A stretch of DNA of 64,000 bases from Symbiodinium natans (Eukaryota > Sar > Dinophyceae > Suessiales > Symbiodiniaceae): assembly GCA_905221605.1 (NCBI GenBank), contig CAJNDS010001957.1, positions 132,438 through 196,437 on the forward strand, written 5' to 3'. Of this stretch, positions 53,740 to 64,000 are shown one piece after another. The notes beneath the pieces are model-generated. The model searched no databases and had not been told where the DNA came from. It saw only the letters and a list, made by a program, of their open reading frames with translations. Each line of letters starts with the position of its first letter. Positions within the stretch are counted from its first letter, which is position 1. The translations under genes were made by a program, and so were the position numbers.

Positions 53740-53870
53740 TATGTATATGTAGATGTATATGTAGATGTAGATGTAGATGTTTTTGTATATGTATACGAAT
53801 ATGAATATGTATATGTATATGTATGTGTATGTGTATGTGTATGTGTGCATGTATATGTATATGTGTTAAA
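53740..53870 (+). repeat. ATGTAT/ATGTAG hexamer microsatellite
   Basis: Imperfect (T)ATGTA(T/G) units. The minus strand reads His-Ile runs, an artefact. Confidence 0.9.
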
Positions 53871-54006
53871 TTTTCATATGATGTGTGTATGTAGAGATAT
53901 ATGTACACAAATATACTCATAGGATTGAGTCAAAGCTTCTCACTGCCCTCTCAGTCGTATTTTCTCTTCCTCTTTTCATGCCCTTTCAGTGCTCACACGC
54001 CTGCAG

Positions 54007-54146
54007 GTCCCGGCGCACCGGCGCTATTCGGGCGTGCCCACAGACGTAGAAAACTGCGATGCGCCGTGGAGCTCAGTGGTTGCGAGTGCCTAGGCGCCGG
54101 TTCCAGCTTTTTTGGCTATCCTGGGGCTGCTTCGGTTCGTCTCCTT
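54007..54146 (+). CDS. candidate exon after a strong pyrimidine tract
   Basis: About 60 bases of T/C-rich sequence end in CACGCCTGCAG. The frame PGAPALFGRAHRRRKLRC, AVELSGCECLGAG, FFGYPGAASVRLL runs to a GTGAGA donor in phase 0. A shorter alternative frame (VPAHRRYSGVPTDVENC) exists. Confidence 0.4.
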
Positions 54147-55440
54147 GTGAGAGCATTCTCGTGTTGCTGCACCACTTGCCGAGGCTCATCCGGAAGTTCC
54201 CGGGCATCGTGGACGATCAAAGGCCTGGCCACTCTTCTCGAAGGTCCAAAAGCAGATGTGAAGGCGGCAGTGGGTAGTTGTCGGGACGCCTAAGGCCAGA
54301 GTAGTAGCAGAATGTTACAGATGCTTTCGCACAGGATCACGATTGCTGAAGATTCAAGTTTTGGGAGACCAACGCTAAGGTATGCTGTGCAGCATCATGC
54401 ACAGGATGATGGATACGTTGTAGATTTAAGCGTGTTGAGGCCAACGCAATTGCTGGGTAGCAGGCATGTTGCAGTATTCCGCCCCTTCCGGTCCCCATGC
54501 TTGAAGTTGTTCAAACTCATTAACTAGACGGGACCTGAGAAGCTCCTAGCAGGTTGGCTTTTCCCCACGGCGTTGTGGAGATACACTCTTTGTCTGCTCC
54601 ATGGAGCAGCGAGGCCATGGGGGGCAAAACGATTGTTAATTTTGAGTTTTGCGAATGGTTTTTTTTTTACAGTAGTACTAGTAGCAAGGCTTGGGGTATA
54701 CGCCCCGGACCGAGATACCCCCCCACGGGCGGCAGTGTCAGGTAAAAGTGGAGACAGCGTAGTTGAGCCTGCTCGTGGCTCATTGCCACTTTGAAGGTTG
54801 TGAAGGCTCTCCTTGATCTGTTCCGTTCGCGTTGTTCAGAGTTGAAGCACAGGCCGGCGACCACGCAGCAAACTCGGCTTTTTGCTTTTTTGGGGGGTCC
54901 TGAAAGCAGCGGAAGCAAAGAAGTCCAAGAAGTAGCCCAAGTCGGCGGTCCCAGCCTCGATGCTGTTGGTGAAGGTCCCATTCTTGCTCTTCTAACCGTC
55001 CTTGGGGGTGTTTAAGGGACATGTCGGACATGTGTAGGGGCTAAGCGGAGAGTAGAGCTCCGAGCTTCCAAGGATTCGGAATGAAACTTTGTGAGGTCTA
55101 GGTTTAACATCCTCTCTATTTCTGATTCATGTGATTGATCCGCTGAAGACACCTGCTGTTTCGATTGCCTGCCGCTGGTGAGCCAAAGGTGAGCACACAG
55201 GTCGTACTTTGAGTCCAGACAGTTCGCCAGATTATGGTCACTTATCCGGACTAAATCGGCTCCTCGCTTTGAGATCTGGCTGAGGTTGCAGATCTCTTGG
55301 TCTCACGCAGAGTTCCTGGGGACCAGCTGGGCTGGGTGCCCACGAGACCCGATGATTTTGTTTTTGCCCTTGGGGTTTCGGGTCACCCTAAACCCTGGTC
55401 CCTAAACAGTAACCCTAAACCCTAAGCCTTGTCCTCCTTG
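54147..55440. other. no firm gene
   Basis: Possible helical stretch IKGLATLLEGPKADVKAAVG at 54215-54275. CCCTAAACC words lie at 55386-55425. Confidence 0.3.
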
Positions 55441-55444
55441 CAAG

Positions 55445-55513
55445 GCGTGTACCTGGCGGAGCTGGACCTTGCAAAACCTGAGGACCAAACCGTCCTCGAG
55501 GAGGTCTGTGCAG
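55445..55513 (+). CDS. candidate exon just upstream of the minisatellite
   Basis: Acceptor CCTTGCAAG, donor GTGCCC; VYLAELDLAKPEDQTVLEE then VCA. It is on the same strand as the kinase-like exons at 57.9-58.6 kb and could be an earlier exon of that gene, with the minisatellite inside an intron (inference). Confidence 0.5.
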
Positions 55514-55594
55514 GTGCCCAGCATGAAACCCCGAATCCGGAGCCAAGCAGGGAGTATTCGGGTTTAGGGTTTAGGGTGGGAGTCAGCTTGCGAC

Positions 55595-57650
55595 ATTCAA
55601 CGCCAATCCGGCGAGCATCATGAGCATCAGCCGCCCGGGCCGTCAGCATTCAAAGCCAAGCGGGCGCGCATCATGAGCATCAGCCGCCCGGGGCCTCAGC
55701 ATTCAAAGCCAAGCGGGCGAGCATCATGAGCATCAGCCGCCCGGGCCGTCAGCATTCAAAGCCAAGCGGGCGAGCATCATGAGCATCAGCCGCCCGGGGC
55801 CTCAGCATTCAAAGCCAAGCGGGCGAGCATCATGAGCATCAGCCGCCTGGGCCCTCAGCATTCAAAGCCAAGCGGGCGAGCATCATGAGCATCAGCCGCC
55901 CGGGCCCTCAGCATTCAAGCCAAGCGGGCGAGGATCATGAGCATCAGCCGCCCGGGCCCTCAGCATTCAAAGCCAAGCGGGCGAGCATCATGAGCATCAG
56001 CCGCCCGGGCCCTCAGCATTCAAGCCAAGCGGGCGAGCATCATGAGCATCAGCCGCCCGGGCCCTCAGCATTCAAGCCAAGCGGGCGAGCATCATGAGCA
56101 TCAGCCGCCCGGGCCGTCAGCATTCAAAGCCAAGCGGGCGCGCATCATGAGCATCAGCCGCCCGGGGCCTCAGCATTCAAAGCCAAGCGGGGGAGCATCA
56201 TGAGCATCAGCCGCCTGGGCCCTCAGCATTCAAAGCCAAGCGGGCGAGCATCATGAGCATCAGCCGCCCGGGCCCTCAGCATTCAAGCCAAGCGGGCGAG
56301 CATCATGAGCATCAGCCGCCCGGGCCCTCAGCATTCAAGCCAAGCGGGCGAGCATCATGAGCATCAGCCGCCCGGGCCCTCAGCATTCAAAGCCAAGCGG
56401 GCGAGCATCATGAGCATCAGCCGCCCGGCCCTCAGGCTTCAAAGCCAAGCGGGCGAGCATCATGAGCATCAGCCGCCCGAGCCCCCAGCATCCAAAGCGA
56501 GCGTCATGAGCAGCAGCCGTCCGGGCCCTCAGCATTCAAAGCCAAGCGGGCGAGCATCATGAGCATCAGCCGCCCGCGCCCTCAGCATTCAAAGCCAAGC
56601 GGGCGAGCATCATGAGCATCAGCCGCCCGGGCCCTCAGCATTCCCTGCAGCATTCAAAGCGAGTGTCATGAGCATCAGCCGTCCGGGGCCCTCAGCATTC
56701 AAAGTCAAGCGGGCGAGCATCATGAGCATCAGCCTCCCGGGCCCTCAGCATTCAAGCCAAGCGGGCGAGCATCATGAGCATCAGCCGCCCGGGCCCTCAG
56801 GATGCAAAGCCAAGCGAGCGAGCATCATGAGCATCAGCCGCCCGGGCCCTCAGCATTCAAAGCCAAGCGGGCGAGCATCATGAGCATCAGCCGCCCGCGC
56901 CCTCAGCATTCAAAGCCAAGCGGGCGAGCATCATGAGCATCAGCCGCCCGGGCCCTCAGCATTCAAGCCAAGCGGGCGAGGATCATGAGCATCAGCCGCC
57001 CGGGCCCTCAGCATTCAAAGCCAAGCGGGCGAGCATCATGAGCATCAGCCTCCCGCGCCCTCAGCATTCAAAGCCAAGCGGGCGAGCATCATGAGCATCA
57101 GCCGCCCGGGCCCTCAGCATTCAAGCCAAGCGGGCGAGGATCATGAGCATCAGCCGCCCGGGCCCTCAGCATTCAAAGCCATCAGCGGGCATTCGAGCAT
57201 CATGAGCATCAGCCGCCCGGGGCATTCAAGCCAAGCCAAAGCATCATGAGCATCATGAGCATCAGCCCGGGCCCTCAGCATTCAAGCCAAGCGGGCGAGA
57301 TCATGAGCATCAGCCGCCCGGGCCCTCAGCATTCAAAGCCAAGCGGGCGAGCATCATGAGCATCAGCCGCCCGGGCCCTCAGCATTCAAGCCAAGCGGGC
57401 GAGGATCATGAGCATCAGCCGCCCGGGCCCTCAGCATTCAAAGCCAAGCGGGCGAGCATCATGAGCATCAGCCGCCCGGGCCCTCAGCATTCAAGCCAAG
57501 CGGGCGAGGATCATGAGCATCAGCCGCCCGGGCCCTCAGCATTCAAAGCCGAGCATCATGAGCATCAGCCGCCCGGGCCCTCAGCATTCAAGCCAAGCGG
57601 GCGAGGATCATGAGCATCAGCCGCCCGGGCCCTCAGCATTCAAAGCCACC
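55595..57650 (+). repeat. 53-bp minisatellite, about 38 units
   Basis: Unit GAGCATCATGAGCATCAGCC, GCCCGGGCCCTCAGCATTCA, AAGCCAAGCGGGC. Unit length varies between 52 and 53 because AAAGCC alternates with AAGCC. Variant types (GGGGCCT, CGCGCCC, GAGGATC, and a truncated GAGCGTC form) recur in groups, which shows local duplication of blocks. As 53 is not a multiple of three, no frame persists through the array, although short Met-Ser-Ile-Ser-Arg frames occur. Confidence 0.97.
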
Positions 57651-57911
57651 ACCAAAAGCTAGCTACCTGACGGTAGATGTATTCGAGACAGCAATGCATG
57701 GATGCGGGACCAATCGCGGACGAGAGCACGCAAAGATGACAACTACCTCAGGTTACCACAACTCTAACGGAGTCCTACTGAAACTGAGTGAGGGGGCCTG
57801 GGTGGGTGATGCTCATGATGCTGGGCCTGGGCGGCTGATGCCGGCTTGTGGCGTGGTGCGGGTATTGCTCATGATTGGAGTAGCTGAACCTCACCATGGT
57901 GACCATGACAG

Positions 57912-58009
57912 CGTACGACCCTATAGCCTTGAAACATGAGCTCTTGGCAGGGGTCGGCGAGATGCTGGCAGACTTCCATGCCCGGTATGCTGACCCGGTC
58001 ACCGGCGAG
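57912..58009 (+). CDS. candidate exon 1 of kinase-like phosphotransferase
   Basis: Acceptor ACCATGACAG; YDPIALKHELLAGVGEML, ADFHARYADPVTGE, with a GC donor GAG|GCTGGT giving phase 0 (a GTATGC at 57985 is an alternative donor). An amphipathic helix ending in FHARY before the catalytic loop is the usual arrangement in aminoglycoside/choline-kinase-like enzymes. Confidence 0.5.
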
Positions 58010-58115
58010 GCTGGTCTCAGTGTTACATGAGGCAAGACTGCTCATGATGACCCTATGATGATGCCATGGTGACTCACTGGAAACGAGGCTGTCCTAAAAT
58101 CTCAAGCAGCTGCAG

Positions 58116-58188
58116 GCCACCTACCACACAGATTTTCACCCCAGCAATGTTCTCTACGAGAAGCCAAGACCTCAGTGGCAGATGTTTG
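58116..58188 (+). CDS. candidate exon 2, catalytic HxDxxxxN motif
   Basis: Acceptor AGCTGCAG in phase 0; ATYHTDFHPSNVLYEKPR then PQWQMF. HTDFHPSN fits the Brenner motif HxDxxxxN of APH/choline-kinase/CHK-kinase-like phosphotransferases, with D as catalytic base and N as metal ligand (family knowledge). The boundary G|GACATC would be a GA donor joining exon 3 in phase. The frame otherwise runs on to a TGA at about 58310. Confidence 0.55.
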
Positions 58189-58520
58189 GACATCTCAGCT
58201 GCCAGCTGGCTGGTACGGAAGCATCCCTTCATCGATCTCGAGCCCAGGAATCTAATGGAGTTCTCTATTTGGCAGGGTTGCTCGCCGAACAGCACACCTC
58301 TCAAGACTGAAGACTCAGCATCACATCATTGCGTTGGCTGCCCAAGGAAGACTGGGACTCTCAGTGCTGCCCCCGGAGTTGAGCCTAAAGTCCCATTCAG
58401 ATGCTCTGGTCGACTCTTCCTCTATGCTTTTTTCAATCGCTTTGCCCATCATCGTCATCTCTGCCAGCTGTTAATCTCGGCGTCACTTACACCGGGCTGC
58501 CTTGCGTCAATTTTTGGTTA

Positions 58521-58544
58521 CCCCCCCCCCCCCTCTGCTGCCAG
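58521..58544 (+). repeat. poly-C run continuing into a CTCTGCTGCCAG acceptor-like site
   Basis: Thirteen cytosines followed by TCTGCTGCCAG form a pyrimidine tract. If this acceptor is used instead of the one at 58566, exon 3 would begin PICLAMGG. Confidence 0.7.
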
Positions 58545-58566
58545 CCAATTTGCCTGGCCATGGGAG

Positions 58567-58640
58567 GCATCGTAGACTTGACGGGAATGGGAAATCCTGG
58601 AGCCAGCGACGACGTCGAGAAATTCGAGAGGCCCATTCCT
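58567..58640 (+). CDS. candidate exon 3, metal-binding Asp motif
   Basis: Acceptor ATGGGAG; (G)IVDLTGMGNPGASDDVEKF then ERPIP to a GTGACC donor. IVDLTGMGNP...DD corresponds to the [IV]DF/W..xGxGNPxxDLA motif that follows HxDxxxxN in this superfamily, where the Asp binds Mg-ATP. Joined in phase after exon 2 it gives a correctly ordered pair of motifs. The substrate cannot be told. Confidence 0.5.
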
Positions 58641-60847
58641 GTGACCTCAGCCCGACTCAATCGTGTGACCAGAAAACGTGCCCCAATCCAATCAATGCGA
58701 GAATCTTCTGCGAACGTCGCTCTAAAGTGTGAACAGTTAAATACCAAACTTCCGAGCCTTACCCGCCCTTATGAACTTCACAGTATAAACTAAACTCGCT
58801 GTGGATCACTTCTTGGTTTCAGGCTGATGTTCGGAATGGCGGGCGAGCGCTACGCTTTGGCGTTCCGACACCGGCCCGCGCGTCAGTCTTGCCTGGGACG
58901 CAACCGGCTGCCCAACGAGTCTCCCAACGGTCTCCCCAACGGGCCTCCCCAACGTGTCTTCGCAACAGGTCTTGCCAACAGGTCTGGCATGTGAGCTGCT
59001 GGACTGCTGCAACTTCGCATGTGTGCTCTTGATTTTAGGTATCTCGCTATGGCCAAGACCAGCGCCTGCAAGACTGACAGAAGTTGCAGCAAGTCAACAG
59101 TGGCCCCGGCCTCAGCGCCGTCCAAGCATGTAAGATTGTGCAGTCTCTCGTAGGTGCTCTCACATGCTGAGGCAAGCAGCACCGATGCCATGTGGGCTGT
59201 GCTTGGAGCTTATCGTCGACGGCGCATCTCGAGCTTTTTCAAGAACAGAATAGTGGCTCGGGTGTGTATGGAGACATGCTAATCAGCTAATCTTTAGATT
59301 CACCTGTGATGTTGGCAAGCAGCAGATGCTGAGTCAGCATCCAGCGCATCTAAAACTGCCGTGACAGCGTTTTGCATTCGCCAGCGGGAATGGTCGATGA
59401 TGCATACCTGACATCCCCCCTGTTGCGTACAGAGACTTGGCCTTTGGCCTGAGGCCATCCTTTCACTTGCCAGCTCCGCCGACGCGGGCGGCCGGGAGCT
59501 TCAAGATGCTTTCCTTGCTGGTCGGAGACTCGAAAGGAGGGCTCTTGTGTGCGTCAAATCGGATGCCTCGAATGGTTATTGCATACTAATATTCAATTTA
59601 GTGGAGTGGTAGCGACTAGTTTGCCGAGAGCCAGTGAAGTCTTTCATTTTCTCGCTAGGCGGCCCGGTTCCCGGCGCCTCAGGTGGCCGGGGACAATGAA
59701 AAGCAGAGGTCTCTGACGACCGAACACATCCGGGACAGTTTTCTTTGACTCAATTTTCTGGAGAACAGCTTTCTCCGACTGACTATTTGCCCTAAACCCG
59801 AAACCCTGAACCCAAGCCCTAAAACCTAATTTGGATTCCTTTCGGCAACTCTGGCTTGTTCAATCGGGCTTAGTGGTGGCACTTTCTTGGTTATCGCATC
59901 AGCGCGCGTCACACGCGGGTCCCCACCAAAGGTCTTAGGCGCGCCCACACCGAAAACTTTGTGAGTGCCTACATTGCCATCATTGTGCCGTTATGGCGTA
60001 GGTCCTTGACCTGGAAGCCGTCTGATGCTCCTTCCCGCCCTGGAGAGTCACGCTGGGCGTCTTGACAACCTTCGAATGACCTCCGGACATACTTTGCGCT
60101 CCTACGCACTCCCATGCGCTTTTGCATCTCCTTCGCCATCGCGGTGCCCCTGTGCAGCCTCTCTAGATTTCATGGCCGTTGCTGTGAAGTTAGGATGCCA
60201 AGTGCGCGTTGATCATGAACTGAGGGCCAAAAGGGCCAAGAGTGACAATGTAAGTCTTGGTCTTGGTTGTCTGTAATAAGTGAAAAACGCAACCGGCTGC
60301 CGTTTTCAGCTCCTGGCTCGTCGTCTCTTGTCACGGCGTGATTCGCTTCTTTCTTTAGCTTGACGCTTTGGGTGGGTATCTGGTGGTGCCGCAGTGGGGC
60401 CATCATTCGGGCAGTGATCTTCGTTCTGTTTGGTTCCCCAGAAGGGATCATAATCTAGAGAACTGACCACCCGACTTTCAGTTGCTGTGCAAGGAAACGC
60501 CCTTTGACCCTGATCCCCAGCCCCGGTTTTGGGATTCAGCTTTAGCTGTGAGATCCCTGAGGCAGTTCCGGAGCCGGGCGCTCGAAGTACTTGGGAAGGG
60601 CCGGGATGATCGCGGGCCCTTGCAAGATTCAACGATTTGGCAACGATTGGAGCATAGACCTTTGACATCGTTCAAGTCGAGGGTGCTGGGTGCTTGTTTC
60701 AACATTACTCTTCGCTGAGACAGGTCCGGCTTTAACCCGGACAAGCACCTCACAACCTTGGCCGCACTCTCAGCGGCCGGAGGTCAGACGCTAAATGTTC
60801 CGATGCGCCGAGGCTGCTGTGACATGCTCCGTAGTCTTCGACCAAAT
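58641..60847. other. no firm gene
   Basis: Short repeats CCAACGGGTCT/CCAACGG(T/G)CT occur at 58910-58990. A plus frame at 60480-60700 (FWDSALAVRSLRQFRSRALE, VLGKGRDDRGPL) may be coding. CCCTAAACCC words lie at 59790-59825. C-terminal exons of the kinase-like gene were not identified. Confidence 0.3.
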
Positions 60848-61018
60848 GGGCATTCTCGAAAATAGGGGTACCCCGAATATACCCCAAATACTATAATTTT
60901 TTTATAGAAACCCCCAAAGAGGGTGCCCCCCATTCTCGTATCCCCCCAAATAGTAGGATCCCTTTGTCATAAGGACCCCAATAATTAAGGTACGCCCATT
61001 ATCGCAAACCCCAAGTGG
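60848..61018 (+). repeat. dispersed TAGTAGGAT element, copy 3, left arm of a foldback
   Basis: Contains AATAGTAGGATCCC and AAGGACCCCAATAATTAAGG as in copies 1 and 2, preceded by ATACCCCAAA, TATAGAAA and GGGTGCCCCCCATTCTCG. Confidence 0.8.
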
Positions 61019-61121
61019 GCAACTCCTCAGGCCTTCATGCTGTCGCCCTCGCGCGCGTGTGAGCCGCAGCTGATCCCGCTCTCCCCGCGGGCAAAGGCGC
61101 GGGTCCCTGAGTTGATGTGGG

Positions 61122-61196
61122 GCTTTCCGAAAATGGGGGCACCCTTTTGGGGGGCCCCTTTAAGGGGATTCTATATTCTTTTTGGGGTATAAACGG
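61122..61196 (-). repeat. right arm of the foldback element
   Basis: The reverse complement reads ATACCCCAAAAAGAATATAG, AATCCCC and GGGTGCCCCCATTTTCGG, matching 60875-60945 with small indels. The arms are about 180 bases apart. Confidence 0.75.
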
Positions 61197-61548
61197 GGAC
61201 ACACCCATGTGGGAGCAGTCCAGCATTCATCTTACCGGGCATGGGTTGTATGCGCAGATCATCACAAATCTGTGTCAGAGTAGTGGGCCTCGTCATCTAG
61301 CAAATCTGTGTTTTGACCGTGTGGCAGTGGATGCTGTTGGATCTCTTTTTCTGAATTATGTTTGGTTGTTTTCTGCGTTTTGGTCCTCTTTTTTGTGTAC
61401 GGTTTCCTATTGAAACATTATTTAAACATGCTCGTAGAGGAGACTTCTAAATCCTCTCTAACTGTGAAGGAAATGGAAGTGTTCCTATGAAGAAAGAAGG
61501 ATGAAACCAGAGATAGGAAGAATATCAGAAAGAAAGATGGTTAGAAAT

Positions 61549-61585
<37 letters not shown>

Positions 61586-62195
61586 ACAACAGAAACAAGT
61601 AAAAAACAACAGCTACTGTCAGCGCAAGCAACTAGAATCACATCAGCGCCTTGTAGGCCCAGCTGTTTCGGTCAGAAGCAATTGTAGCACCCAATCTGCG
61701 CCCTCAAGGGCTGCCCTTTTGCTCAGAAGCTTGCAGGTGTAGGTAGAGCTGCCAAAGTCGTGTAGGAGGCAATAAAAGCGCCACTTTGTTTCGGCTATTT
61801 GCCTGTCCGGGGCACTCACGACTGTTTTTTGTGCGCCTAGGCAAACGTGCCGCCGTCCCCTTCTGCCTGACCCTTTTTCTTTCCGTGCCACTATCTATAG
61901 CCGCTGTGGCCTGCTTCAGTGACTGCCTCGGACCGGTCACAAACATCTGTCCGTGTCGGTCATAGAAGTGATGGTGTCTGCAACGGACGAGCGTATGTCT
62001 GTGAACGAGCTGAAAAAGAAAACTTGCATGTCCTTTATCCCCGAGCTGTGTGTGGGGCCACCGCGGGTGGTAGGCTCAGGGGGGGCGCCGTCGCACGGAT
62101 TGGCCGCGTGTGACTACTGGTGCGCCAGAGGCGGACCAACCCACACTAGTGCTTGCGAGCACTTGCCCTTGCGCTTTTCACGACGCGGCGGGGCC
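61197..62195. other. no firm gene; AG microsatellite inside
   Basis: An AG run lies at 61551-61581. A plus frame at 61955-62060 (DERMSVNELKKKTCMSF, IPELCVGPPRVVG) has coding-like composition and leads into the 36-bp array. It could be an exon whose 3-prime part has been overrun by the repeat. Confidence 0.35.
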
Positions 62196-62842
62196 TGGTG
62201 CTGCTGGCTACTTGGGTGCCCGCGGGGCCTGGTGCGGGCCTGGTGCGGCTGGCTATTTGGGTGCCCGTGCGGGGCCTGGTGCTGCTGGCTACTTGGGTGC
62301 CCGGGGGGCCTGGTGCTGCTGGCTACTTGGGTGCCCGCGGGGCCTTGGTGCTGCGCGGGGCCTGGTGCTGCTGGCTACATGAATGCCCGTGCGAGGGCCT
62401 GGTGCTGCTGGCCACTTGGTGCTGCTGGCTACTTGGGTCTGCGCGGGGCTACTTGGGTGCCCGTGCGGGGCCTGGTGCGGCTGGCTATTTGGGTGCCCGT
62501 GCGGGGCCTGGTTCTGCTGGCTACTTGGGTGCCCGTGCGGGGCCTGGTGCTGCTGGCTACTTGGGTGCCCGTGCGGGGCCTGCTGGCTACTTGGGCGCCC
62601 GCGGAGCCTGGTGCTGCTGGCTACTTGGGTGCCCGTGCGGGGCCTGATGCTGCTGGCGACTTGGGTGCCTGTGCGGGGCCTGGTGCTGCTGGCTACTTGG
62701 GTGCTCGTGCGGGGCCTGGTGCTGCTGGCTACTTGGGTGCCCGTGCGGGGCCTGGTGCTGCTGGCTACTTGAATTTCCCCTGGTGCTGCTGGTGCTGCTG
62801 GCTACTTGGGTGCCTGTGCCTGGTGCTGGCTACTTGGGTGCC
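62196..62842 (+). repeat. 36-bp minisatellite, about 17 units
   Basis: Unit GGGGCCTGGTGCTGCTGGCT then ACTTGGGTGCCCGTGC. Because 36 = 12 codons, one frame reads a 12-residue unit (GAWCCWLLGCPC) through most of the array. Several partial units (for example at 62340, 62420 and 62575) break the register. Confidence 0.95.
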
Positions 62843-63017
62843 CGGACACCCAAGAAACCAGCAGCACCAGGCCCGCACGATCCAAGGCCCCGCAGAGGAA
62901 ATTAAGTAGCCAGCAGCACCAGGGGGCGCACGGGCACCCAAGTAGCCAGCAGCACCAGGCCCCGCACAGCAGTGCCACAGGCCCCGCACGGGCACCCAAG
63001 TAGCCAGCAGCTTGGGC
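62843..63017 (-). repeat. inverted copies of the 36-bp unit
   Basis: From about 62845 the array continues on the opposite strand (GGCACCCAAGTAGCCAGCAG, CACCAGGCCCCGCAC), three or four partial units. The junction makes a long potential hairpin. Confidence 0.9.
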
Positions 63018-63191
63018 CTGGTGCCACTGCTCGTCGCCGGCCGGGCGGTCTTCCTGTTGGTAGAAATGATTCCATTTGCCCCCGCTACTTCTCGGCAAGG
63101 TGTTACCGCATGTTACCGCCAGATTGAGCTTATGGCTGGCCGGGGTGTTGACGCTGTAGGGATGCTAGTTAAGGATGCTCGCTCCCTCCCT

Positions 63192-63212
63192 CCCCCCCCC
63201 CCCCCCCCCCCC
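63192..63212 (+). repeat. poly-C run (21)
   Basis: Uninterrupted cytosines between CCCTCCCT and TCCTCCCT. Confidence 0.95.
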
Positions 63213-63368
63213 TCCTCCCTTTTTGTTTGCCGGGCAATGCCCGTTACGGAGCCCGGGACGCCGGGCCAGTGTGAACTCCAAGTGGAGGGGGCGATGACGG
63301 TTCCGGAGCCCCCTAGCCCCCTGTGAGGCTGGGAGGGGCAGTGCCTTAGGCAAGGCCTTCAGGCCGCT

Positions 63369-63396
63369 CCTCACTCACTCACTCACTCACTCACTG
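63369..63396 (+). repeat. CACT tetranucleotide repeat
   Basis: About seven CACT units. Confidence 0.9.
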
Positions 63397-64000
63397 CATT
63401 TATTTTTCAAATAGGAAAAGATTTCCCCCCTGCATACATATAGGAAATCCTAGACGAAGCAAAGGGTTCAAGCGCAAAAAACAATAAGTACCAAATTCAG
63501 TCCCAAAGTACTCTGCGCTCATTTCATTTTTCAAGCACAGGTCCCCGGAAGGAAACCACCGAGCCTCTGGCGGGCCTTGCACTTTTTGTTTTGAGTTTGT
63601 TTAGGAAAACCATGAAGCAAACAAGTCCTTCCAGGGCTTCCTATTTTTGTTTATGTAGTGTTTGCGTTGTCGTGTTTTGTTTTTGTTTGTATGTTTCTTA
63701 CTTTAATGCTTCCCTGATTCCCAATGTTCACAGAATTTAAGCTATGATCCTTGAGACAGGCTTGGGTGCTGTGCCAGGGCAGCACGAGCGAGTGCTGGGT
63801 TGTGCAGCAGGCAGAGTTGAGCACTGTCTTGCAGGTTTTCAACTTTTGCAGCAACAGTGAGTGATCCGCCACGTCAAGTGCACTAGCCCCCCCCCCCTCT
63901 GACAGGCGGGCACGCTTTTTGCAGAGCGATGCGAGGAGTTTATCCGGCAGTGTGGCACCCTACAGTGGAATGAGAGCACAGTGGATCTCATGAGCTGAAA
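63397..64000. other. no firm gene
   Basis: AT-richer sequence. A possible helical frame begins near 63900 (a CTTTTTGCAG acceptor at 63921, then AGCGATGCGAGGAGTTTATC) and runs off the window. Confidence 0.3.

Noticed and set aside
55595-57650. CRISPR array
   Set aside because: Units are contiguous without unique spacers, length varies by single bases, no cas genes, eukaryotic context.
61953-62909. 318-codon frame as a complete gene
   Set aside because: Two thirds is the 36-bp minisatellite, with register breaks; only the first ~35 codons look coding.

Overview
The window reads as nuclear DNA of a dinoflagellate, most likely a Symbiodiniaceae-like alga. What points there is seen directly: TTTAGGG telomere-type tracts, no long uninterrupted genes, and many short candidate exons of 10-80 codons separated by introns of a few hundred bases. 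Many of these exons end in GT, some in GC and a few possibly in GA. Minisatellites and microsatellites are abundant. There is no operon, Shine-Dalgarno pattern, rRNA, recognisable tRNA or CRISPR array. The species assignment is inference.

Layout. 0-3 kb: G-rich hexamers, a TTTAGGG tract, one minus-strand exon, then a long degenerate CCCTAAA/CCCTAAAAA tract that faces the first tract. 3.6-9.5 kb: a minus-strand series of exons. Several join in phase and encode a multi-pass membrane protein with a PH-like stretch near the low-coordinate end. 9.5-17.8 kb: a repeat-rich zone where coding direction switches from minus to plus. It holds a ~53-bp repeat, a 1-kb CTA triplet array, a TTCGAAG array and a 20-bp minisatellite of 1.2 kb. 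It also holds a relic resembling the C-terminal half of a histidine-kinase ATPase domain and one plus-strand exon at 14.86 kb.

17.8-50 kb: about sixty plus-strand candidate exons, most of them Glu/Arg/Ala/Leu/Gln-rich and alpha-helical. They look like one or a few very large coiled-coil proteins cut into small exons, many beginning and ending in phase 0. 45-52 kb: plus-strand exons that are more hydrophobic, including a short S4-like arginine pattern and a possible membrane helix. 55.6-57.65 kb: a 53-bp minisatellite of about 38 units. 57.9-58.6 kb: three exons that together carry the HxDxxxxN catalytic motif and a following Asp-containing motif of the aminoglycoside/choline-kinase-like phosphotransferase fold. 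60.8-61.2 kb: a foldback element related to two dispersed copies at 33.9 and 38.3 kb. 62.2-63.0 kb: a 36-bp minisatellite whose orientation inverts.

How the parts relate: genes appear arranged in two divergent same-strand blocks, as is known for dinoflagellates, with the 9.5-14.9/17.8 kb zone as the switch region. Exon calls rest on reading-frame composition, splice-site dinucleotides and phase, judged by eye. No transcript or homology search was available, so individual boundaries are provisional and gene ends are unknown.
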